NCBI GenBank assembly: GCA_030643455.1
Contig: DAOWLV010000209.1
Coordinates: 1 to 6,180 of the forward strand
DNA: 6,180 nucleotides
Origin: Candidatus Krumholzibacteriia bacterium
GTDB taxonomy: Bacteria > Krumholzibacteriota > Krumholzibacteriia > LZORAL124-64-63
Reading direction: 5' to 3'
Positions 1-4,909 of the stretch are shown piece by piece. Numbering within the stretch: position 1 is the first letter of the stretch; every line of letters begins with the position of its first letter. A program made the position numbers and the translations under genes. The notes under the pieces were generated by a model. That model was not told where the DNA came from and ran no database searches. It saw only the letters and a program-made list of their open reading frames with translations.

Positions 1-515
1 CGGTCGGTGACGGTTGCATCGTTTCCTCGGTCGCCAAGGCCTTCATTGAATTGCGGGCTATCGGATTGACCCGAAAGATACCCCGAGTCATCGGTGTCCA
101 GGCCGCAGGAGCTTCTCCCCTGGCCGAGGCATGGGCCGCATCCGGCCAATCCCACCAGGACTTGTCCGGATCCGCGATTCTGGCAGCAATCCATCCTGTG
201 AAAGCGACGACCCTGGCCGATTCCATCAGCGTCGGCATCCCCCGTAACCGGGTCAAGGCCTGGCAGAAGGTCGCGGCCACAGGGGGAGCTTTCATCGCGG
301 TTCCGGATGAAACCATCGTCGAGGCCATTGGCCTGCTTGCACGGTTGTCCGGCGTTTTTGCCGAACCTTCGGGAGCTGCGGGTTTGGCAGGAGTCCTGAC
401 CGCCCTGGATCAGGGCCTGATCACCAATCGGGACAACGTCGCCGTACTGGTGACCGGACACGGGTTGAAGGATCCCGGCGCCGGTTTGGCGAAGGTGTCA
501 TTCCCTGTCCAGTAG
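1..515 (+). CDS. thrC: Threonine synthase, C-terminal part (5' end outside window)
   Basis: PLP-dependent (fold type II) threonine synthase, which converts O-phosphohomoserine to threonine in the cytoplasm, the last step of threonine synthesis. The reading frame is open from base 3 and gives 170 residues before the TAG at 513-515. No real start lies in the window; a TTG at 51 is an internal Leu. Visible family features are the glycine-rich VGDGCIVSS stretch at the left edge, which matches the phosphate-binding loop region of this fold, then IGVQAAG, the ATLADSI-SVGIPRN type segment (here TTLADSISVGIPRN), GGAFIAV, FAEPSGAAGLAG and the terminal TGHGLKDP. The PLP lysine lies upstream, outside the window. 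The neighbour is convergent: the last 18 nt overlap the end of the MltF-like gene, so there is no room for a separate terminator. A related fold-II enzyme such as threonine dehydratase is less likely because of the TGHGLKD ending. Confidence -1.
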   Translation, partial: VGDGCIVSSVAKAFIELRAIGLTRKIPRVIGVQAAGASPLAEAWAASGQSHQDLSGSAILAAIHPVKATTLADSISVGIPRNRVKAWQKVAATGGAFIAVPDETIVEAIGLLARLSGVFAEPSGAAGLAGVLTALDQGLITNRDNVAVLVTGHGLKDPGAGLAKVSFPVQ

Positions 516-2594
516 ATCCACATAGGCGCGGTAGCGTTCGCGGATATTACGAACATAAGCCACGGGTTCCGTCCCCCGCACGTATCCGTGTCGCGCTTGG
601 CGGGAGTATTCAGGTTCCGCCAGCTTGAGCATGGCCAGCTCGGCATTCCCGAACCAGATATCCGCATCCAGTCCCAGCTTGGCTGCCAGACGTCGGGCGT
701 CGCGAACATGTCCGTGGCCAGCGTTGTAACTGGCCAGCGTGAACCACATGTGCTCATCGTGGTCCAGGCGATTCGGAAAGCGTTCCCAGACCCATCTCAG
801 ATAGCGGAGACCCGTGTCAACGGAAACGCGAGGATCTTCGAGATCCACCGCTCCCAGTTCTTTTGCCGTGCGCGGCATGACCTGCATCAGGCCCAGCGCG
901 CCTGCCCAGGAGCGGGCCTCCGGATCAAAACGGCTTTCCTGATACATCTGGGCGACAATGAGTCGCCAATCGTAGCCATAGCGAGGCGCGAGTTCACGGA
1001 CGAGTCCATCGTACGGACTCAACTTGTCCGCGGCTCCCGCCTCGTCCCAGCCGGACTCATACTTGGCCGAGTGATCGAAATAACGATTGAAGGCACTGTT
1101 GTAGAATTCCGAACGGTACTCCGCATCCAGGAACACGTTTATCGCCTCGAGGAGTTCAGGATTGCCGGGTTGCACGGCCCAGGCCAGGGGCGTGGGTTCT
1201 TTGAGCTGGAGAAGGCCCTGGACATCATCCCGCAGGGACATCTCCAGTTCCAGCAGATGCGAGTCGGCGACGGTCAGGTCGTAGCGACCGTCAGCGACGG
1301 CCGCGATGACCGTTTCGGTCTCCATGCTCTCGGGAACCTCGACGAGTTCGAACTCGATGCCTTCTTTCTCGCGCAACTCTTCCAGGGTCGTCCAGTAGGC
1401 GCTGGACCGGCGCACGGCGATCTTATGGCCGGCCAGGTCCGCCGGAGTGTTCATGGGCGGTTCGGCCGCGCGTCCAACGACGACTTCCGACGCGTACAAG
1501 TAAGGCTTGCTGAAGGTGACGAGGCTATCGATGCGGTCAGGTGTTGGCGTCATGAACGCTGCGACGAAGTCACCTTTGCCTGACCGGAGCATGGGCAGCA
1601 GGTCCGCGTGGGTCGGCGCGACCACGACTTCCAGATTCATCCCGTGTTTTTTCGCGAATCGAGTAGCCATGTCGTACTCGAACCCCATGAGCCGGCCACG
1701 CCACAGAAAATAGGTCGCCGCATTGTTCCGCGTGATCATGCGGATTTTTCGTTTCTTCCTGAGTTCCGCAAGGTCCGCGACATAATCATTCTTGTCGCCC
1801 AGGGTCCTGTTGACGTGAAGGAAACCATTCAGTGCATCGCGCAGGTCATTGGAATCCTGGCGAACCGCCCAGGCAAGCAATCGCTCGGTCGTCACCGGGG
1901 GACCCACCTGGAAGTCGTTTCGGTAACCCAGGAAAATCGTGAGCCGATTCGAATCCTGAATGGTGTAATCGAGGCTCCCGGACGCGACGGAGTCCAGGAT
2001 CGCCTCCGCACCCATGCTGCCGGGGAAGGTGACGATCTCCAGTTCCGGGTTGGCCTGCAAGAGATCGGCGGCAGTTTTCTCGAACGAGGATCCGGCGCGG
2101 ACACCCAACTTTCCCGTGAGGTTCTTTGCCTCTTTTGGTGGTTCCCTCCCGGTGGCCAGCACGAGCATTTCGAACCTGCGATCCAATGGAACGGTAAAGG
2201 ACACGCTCTTTTTCCGTTCCGGGGTCACCGTCAGATTGGCGGCAACGATATCGCCGAGCCCATTCCGCAATGCGGGTAGCAGTCGTGAAAACGTGTCCAG
2301 GGCGACGAGTTGCATTTCCAGCCCCAGCGACTCCGCGAAGCGTTGGGCGAGATCGCGTTCCACAAGGAGCGGATCCCCTGCCCTCGGCAGATGGCGGTCG
2401 TCGTCACTCTTAACCAGGACGCGCAGCACGCCGCGTTCGCGAATCCCGGCGAGATCGTCCTTGTGGAGAACGGGCGCAGGAGCGACTTCAACCACTGCCG
2501 CGCTATTCTCATCAACTGTATATTCCTGGGCGCAGCAAACAGTGGCCAGCAGCGTGAGAGTGAGGAGCAGGTGTATCGCTCCAATGGGTCTCAT
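498..2594 (-). CDS. MltF-like exported murein lytic transglycosylase with two tandem solute-binding domains
   Basis: Predicted periplasmic enzyme of 698 residues. Start ATG at 2594 was chosen because GGAGG (2600-2604) sits 5 nt upstream and a signal peptide begins directly there (hydrophobic core near residues 5-19, likely cut after CCA at 20-22). An upstream in-frame ATG at 2663 would bury the signal peptide. Domains: family-3 solute-binding domain at about 55-262, a second at about 282-507, then a lytic transglycosylase (SLT, goose-lysozyme-like) domain at about 527-697. Both binding domains keep the T-x-T-P-(E/D)-R ligand-contact segment. The SLT domain shows the catalytic Glu at about 553 in YQESRFDP, GLMQVMP at 568-574 and SYNAG at 622-626. 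E. coli MltF has one binding domain plus SLT and is near 500 residues, so the doubled sensor half is unusual. The family cleaves MurNAc-GlcNAc bonds to give anhydro-muropeptides; that the binding domains sense muropeptides or amino acids is inference. There is no clear lipobox (TVCC), so the protein may be soluble. Confidence -1.
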   Translation of the reverse strand: MRPIGAIHLLLTLTLLATVCCAQEYTVDENSAAVVEVAPAPVLHKDDLAGIRERGVLRVLVKSDDDRHLPRAGDPLLVERDLAQRFAESLGLEMQLVALDTFSRLLPALRNGLGDIVAANLTVTPERKKSVSFTVPLDRRFEMLVLATGREPPKEAKNLTGKLGVRAGSSFEKTAADLLQANPELEIVTFPGSMGAEAILDSVASGSLDYTIQDSNRLTIFLGYRNDFQVGPPVTTERLLAWAVRQDSNDLRDALNGFLHVNRTLGDKNDYVADLAELRKKRKIRMITRNNAATYFLWRGRLMGFEYDMATRFAKKHGMNLEVVVAPTHADLLPMLRSGKGDFVAAFMTPTPDRIDSLVTFSKPYLYASEVVVGRAAEPPMNTPADLAGHKIAVRRSSAYWTTLEELREKEGIEFELVEVPESMETETVIAAVADGRYDLTVADSHLLELEMSLRDDVQGLLQLKEPTPLAWAVQPGNPELLEAINVFLDAEYRSEFYNSAFNRYFDHSAKYESGWDEAGAADKLSPYDGLVRELAPRYGYDWRLIVAQMYQESRFDPEARSWAGALGLMQVMPRTAKELGAVDLEDPRVSVDTGLRYLRWVWERFPNRLDHDEHMWFTLASYNAGHGHVRDARRLAAKLGLDADIWFGNAELAMLKLAEPEYSRQARHGYVRGTEPVAYVRNIRERYRAYVDLLDRE

Positions 2595-2653
2595 GGGAAC
2601 CTCCGAGAAACAGCTCGAGCGCTTCGACATCAGTTGGACCATCTGAATTTCTG

Positions 2654-2683
2654 AACATATCATTGATGAACGTCCACCGCCAA
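2654..2683 (-). promoter_or_regulatory. Possible sigma-70-type promoter for the MltF-like gene
   Basis: Reading the - strand, TTGGCG (2678-2683) and TATGTT (2654-2659) are 18 nt apart, each matching four of six consensus bases. Transcription would begin near 2647, leaving a leader of about 53 nt. The match is weak and could be chance. Confidence -1.
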
Positions 2684-2719
2684 TCCAACCAGATCAGATC
2701 CGGGTTTTGATGGATTGGG

Positions 2720-2774
2720 CCGCCCGCCCCTGCTGGCAGGGTCAGACACCTTTTTTTCATCAAAAAGAGGGCGG
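2720..2774. other. Structured intergenic element with two hairpins and a GGGTCAGACACC motif
   Basis: The 185-bp gap between the MltF-like start and the Bax-like stop contains two adjacent inverted repeats. The first is CCCTG/CAGGG (2728-2732 with 2737-2741, 4-nt loop). The second is CCTTTTTTT/AAAAAGAGG (2749-2757 with 2762-2770, 4-nt loop, one T-G pair). The outer sequences CCGCCC (2720-2725) and GGGCGG (2769-2774) could also pair, in competition with the foot of the second hairpin. GGGTCAGACACC at 2739-2750 lies between the stems. Neither strand shows a GC stem followed directly by a T run, so I do not call a standard terminator, although it may end the Bax-like transcript. I recall similar GGTCAGACACC-T runs near REP-type repeats and their IS200-like transposases, but no transposase is present here. 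Confidence -1.
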
Positions 2775-2779
2775 TCAAA

Positions 2780-3748
2780 TCACTCAGCCGGTTCAATCAA
2801 TATGACTTCATCGTTGGCAAGATGGGCCAGGTCGGTGGCGGCAAGTTTATTCACGCGCATGATGGCGTGCAAACCCTCGACATAAGCCTGACCCCGCTCA
2901 CTGTACTTATCCAGGGTTTCTGCCAGTTCAAATCCGGTGGGTTCGTTGCCCTTATGCCTGATTTCAGCCCGAAGTTGCCGCATCCGGGTGTAGGCCCCGT
3001 GGGTGTTGAGATTGCGGGTGTAGGCGACCACGGCTTCAAGCGGAGTGTCGAAGGCGGCCAGGCCGTAGTCCCCCAGCTCGGAACGCTGTTGTTCCGGTTT
3101 GATGCCTTTCCCGGAAAAATCCCATTGGCCGAACAAGGAGTTGCCCAGCAGGACAAAACGCGAGGTTCCCCAGCCGCTTTCTTCGGCGCCCTGGGCCAGG
3201 GCCAGGCTGGGCGGGATGATGTCGATGCGGTTTTTCAGCTCTGCCAATTGCTCTGCGGTGAGACTTTCGTCATCCTCCCCGGTCACCTTGTATTTTCGGC
3301 CCAGATCCAGGAGGGCCTTCATGTCTTTGGAGCCTGGCTCGGGGTTCATTGCCGTCAGGTTTTCCAGATCTTCCCGTTCCATCACGATCAATTCGTTGGC
3401 CCGCAGAATCCCCGGCGCCAGCAGGCGAAAGAAAATCTGCTTCTTTCGGACCACGGTGATCTTGTCGGACTCGGATTTCCACCGTGCAGGAATTCTGGTC
3501 ATGTAGATGCGAGGAATTTCAATCACACCATTGGCCCAGTTCTCCGCGGTGTAGCCCACGGAGTCGAAGAGTTCGAAGACATCTTCAGCGGAGTGGGTGA
3601 CCACGGTGCGGTGGGGCAGCTTGCTTTCGCCACTTTTTTCGGCACATCCGCCGGCTGATAGGATGGTCAGGCAAAGCACGGCCACGGTGATACGGGAAAC
3701 TGAAGAGGCTCTGGCGCCACAGCGGGACATGGGATACGGCCGGCTCAT
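2780..3748 (-). CDS. Bax/FlgJ-related N-acetylglucosaminidase, probable lipoprotein
   Basis: Predicted peptidoglycan hydrolase of 322 residues in the family of E. coli Bax (FlgJ-related, glucosaminidase domain). Start ATG at 3748 is set by AGGAG (3757-3761) 8 nt upstream and by the signal sequence that follows; a longer in-frame start at 3952 would run through a terminator and into the next gene. Residues 1-34 form a lipoprotein-type signal ending ILSAGG before Cys35, so the mature protein is probably lipid-anchored (the -3 Ala is a weaker lipobox). Residues about 100-130 (VRKKQIFF..LAPGILRANELIVMEREDL) match the Bax-specific N-terminal region. The catalytic domain follows: LAQGAEESGWGTSRF with likely catalytic Glu190, GNSLFGQW at 202-209 and a YTRNLNTHGAY segment. 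It should hydrolyse GlcNAc-MurNAc bonds, complementing the transglycosylase encoded next door. The E. coli protein is about 274 residues. The upstream spacer carries a cysS 3'-end relic, and I see no convincing promoter. Confidence -1.
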   Translation of the reverse strand: MSRPYPMSRCGARASSVSRITVAVLCLTILSAGGCAEKSGESKLPHRTVVTHSAEDVFELFDSVGYTAENWANGVIEIPRIYMTRIPARWKSESDKITVVRKKQIFFRLLAPGILRANELIVMEREDLENLTAMNPEPGSKDMKALLDLGRKYKVTGEDDESLTAEQLAELKNRIDIIPPSLALAQGAEESGWGTSRFVLLGNSLFGQWDFSGKGIKPEQQRSELGDYGLAAFDTPLEAVVAYTRNLNTHGAYTRMRQLRAEIRHKGNEPTGFELAETLDKYSERGQAYVEGLHAIMRVNKLAATDLAHLANDEVILIEPAE

Positions 3749-3793
3749 TTGTTTGGCTCCTTTTGATGGGATGGGTGACGACTGCACAATCGG

Positions 3794-3830
3794 CAAGATC
3801 AGAGAAATGACCAGACCGATCCATCGGGAC
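3794..3830 (-). repeat. Relic of a cysS 3' end (copy 2 of a 37-bp direct repeat)
   Basis: Read on the - strand, this stretch matches 4873-4909, the end of cysS, at 31 of 37 positions. It encodes PDGSVWSFL followed by TGA (3799-3801), against PEGSIWSFL-TGA in cysS. Of the six differences, two are synonymous third-position changes, two give conservative replacements (E to D, I to V) and two lie after the stop. Similarity stops abruptly on both sides; on the cysS-proximal side only 5 nt separate it from the T run of the terminator at 3836. It starts 45 nt upstream of the Bax-like start codon. It looks like the abandoned end of an older cysS, left when something inserted there. Confidence -1.
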
Positions 3831-3835
3831 AACCC

Positions 3836-3862
3836 AAAAAGACCCCGAGCATCTGCCCGGGG
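3836..3862 (-). terminator. Rho-independent terminator of the secreted-protein gene
   Basis: On the - strand CCCCGGGC (3855-3862) pairs with GCTCGGGG (3843-3850) across the 4-nt loop AGAT: eight pairs including one G-T. The T-rich run TCTTTTT follows at once (3836-3842). It lies 47 nt past the stop of the gene at 3909-4598, so it should end that transcript and isolate the Bax-like gene from it. Confidence -1.
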
Positions 3863-3908
3863 CCGGTACATTTCAAATTGTGCGGGTTCATGTGATTCTG
3901 CCGTCTGG

Positions 3909-4598
3909 TCACCGATACAAGCTCTTGATTGTTCCCCAGGATACAGGCTCATTGGCTACTGGAGCGCTGCCCAGGATGTAGGCTAAATCAATCCCCACTC
4001 CGTGCCACTCCATGGGAGTCCAACGGGGATAACCAAAGATAAGAAAATCCCAATAAGCAGCACAGTCATTGACTTGAGGGGCTTCGACCAAACCATTGAA
4101 GGGAGGATCCTGGCCCCAAGGAATGCTGAGATAACCGCCAATGCTCATGGTTTCGGTGATGGTGATGGCCTCAGGAAGAGTTGCCGTGCAGGCATGCACA
4201 TAATATGATCCAGAAAAAACAAGCTCGGTTTCCAGTTCACCCCAGGGGATCGTGAAAACCATGTCCGCTTCCATTGCTGGAGGGCAGGCTTCATCATAAA
4301 CCGTGATGACCAGGGCATCAGGAGTCACATACTCGGAACCACCCCATTGGGCACAGAACAGGGTGACATCGATAAAGTCCATTCCTGAAAACTCAGCGGG
4401 AATGCCGTCCGCAATTTCAGATTCGAAACTGCTGGAAGCACTGTGGGCCATCCATGTTGCCGATGGAAGCTGCATAACGACGAAACCCCGTCCTGGGTCA
4501 TAACCAAGAGCACTGGAGGAAGTCACCGATTCAGGGTTGTTGGCAATGGACGTTCCGGAAAGGCACAACAGGACAGTAAGCATGGTCAAAAACCGCAT
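3909..4598 (-). CDS. Secreted protein of unknown function with a C-terminal SWGTIKSLYR tail
   Basis: I do not recognise the family. Start ATG at 4598 is supported by GGGAG (4606-4610) 7 nt upstream and by an immediate signal peptide (hydrophobic residues 4-13, probable cut after SIA at 17-19); a longer reading from 4685 lacks both. The product is 229 residues, about 210 when mature. It is rich in aromatic and hydroxyl residues with alternating short hydrophobic stretches, suggesting a beta-sandwich. Four cysteines remain after cleavage (about 82, 105, 137, 179), enough for two disulfides. IPWG occurs twice, near 117 and 159. It ends SWGTIKSLYR, resembling a short shared tail I recall on exported proteins of some candidate phyla; a sorting role is inference. 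GC is about 50% on sampled lines, below its neighbours. It is a single-gene unit with its own leader and terminator, lying between two copies of the cysS 3' end. Adhesin, carbohydrate-binding or surface-layer accessory protein are all possible. Confidence -1.
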   Translation of the reverse strand: MRFLTMLTVLLCLSGTSIANNPESVTSSSALGYDPGRGFVVMQLPSATWMAHSASSSFESEIADGIPAEFSGMDFIDVTLFCAQWGGSEYVTPDALVITVYDEACPPAMEADMVFTIPWGELETELVFSGSYYVHACTATLPEAITITETMSIGGYLSIPWGQDPPFNGLVEAPQVNDCAAYWDFLIFGYPRWTPMEWHGVGIDLAYILGSAPVANEPVSWGTIKSLYR

Positions 4599-4635
4599 GG
4601 AAATTCTCCCAAGTGATATGACCCCCCTCGAGAAA

Positions 4636-4649
4636 TTGCCATATGGCAA
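4636..4649. promoter_or_regulatory. Perfect 14-bp palindrome, candidate operator
   Basis: TTGCCATATGGCAA is its own reverse complement. It lies 38 nt upstream of the secreted-protein start codon and just downstream of the possible -10 element at 4662-4667, where a bound dimeric repressor would block transcription. It could instead be a chance palindrome or form a weak leader hairpin. Confidence -1.
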
Positions 4650-4661
4650 CATCCCAAAGAC

Positions 4662-4670
4662 AGTGTAGCA
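4662..4670 (-). promoter_or_regulatory. Possible extended -10 promoter element of the secreted-protein gene
   Basis: On the - strand this reads TGCTACACT, an extended -10 (TGn followed by a hexamer matching TATAAT at four of six positions). Upstream sequence is AT-rich (about 4671-4700), but no good -35 hexamer is found at 16-18 nt. Transcription would start near 4655, with a leader of about 57 nt. A promoter is needed in this region because the cysS terminator lies upstream. Confidence -1.
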
Positions 4671-4789
4671 CAAAAGGATATTCAAAACTATTTGATTTTG
4701 GGTTCAGCAGGGTGCGGGCGGGTCGGCGAGGCCGATAAACTGCTGTTTGGGAAGCTGAGGAGGCACGTTGAGCAGGAGAGCGTGACACG

Positions 4790-4817
4790 AAAACCCCGCC
4801 GTGGACAACAGGCGGGG
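4790..4817 (-). terminator. Rho-independent terminator of cysS
   Basis: On the - strand CCCCGCC (4811-4817) pairs perfectly with GGCGGGG (4794-4800) over a 10-nt loop, followed by TTTT (4790-4793). It lies 60 nt beyond the cysS stop codon. The T run is short, but the stem is entirely G-C. The rest of the 279-bp gap (4599-4877) holds the leader elements described separately and a 5-bp inverted repeat at 4723-4735 of no clear role. Confidence -1.
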
Positions 4818-4872
4818 GAATTGCCGTCCCGCAAGAGGGTTTTGCAGGTTGTGAGCCTAAGTTATTGCCGAC

Positions 4873-4909
4873 CAGAATCAGAGAAACGACCAGATCGAGC
4901 CCTCGGGAC
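4873..4909 (-). repeat. cysS 3' end, copy 1 of the 37-bp direct repeat
   Basis: This covers the last nine sense codons of cysS (PEGSIWSFL), its TGA at 4878-4880 and five bases beyond. It is repeated at 3794-3830 in the same orientation with six differences. The two copies are 1079 bp apart and enclose the secreted-protein gene with its control elements. Confidence -1.

Noticed and set aside
588..1583. Open frame of 331 codons on the + strand opposite the MltF-like gene
   Set aside because: It is a shadow of the coding frame for the binding and transglycosylase domains; it has no family features and no supporting ribosome site.
2728..2757. Plus-strand terminator (GC hairpin followed by T7)
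   Set aside because: Nine bases separate the stem from the T run, and no + strand gene lies upstream that would need it.
2822..3658. Open frame of 278 codons on the + strand opposite the Bax-like gene
   Set aside because: It is antisense to the glucosaminidase domain and has no independent evidence.
3749..3835. Promoter for the Bax-like gene
   Set aside because: Candidates such as TGGTCA with GATTGT 16 nt later match poorly, so no call is made. The gene may rely on a non-sigma-70 promoter or on readthrough.
3749..3952. Longer N-terminus for the Bax-like protein starting at 3952
   Set aside because: It would overlap the end of the secreted-protein gene, read through the terminator at 3836-3862 and place the lipoprotein signal inside the protein. 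The AGGAG before 3748 fixes the shorter start.
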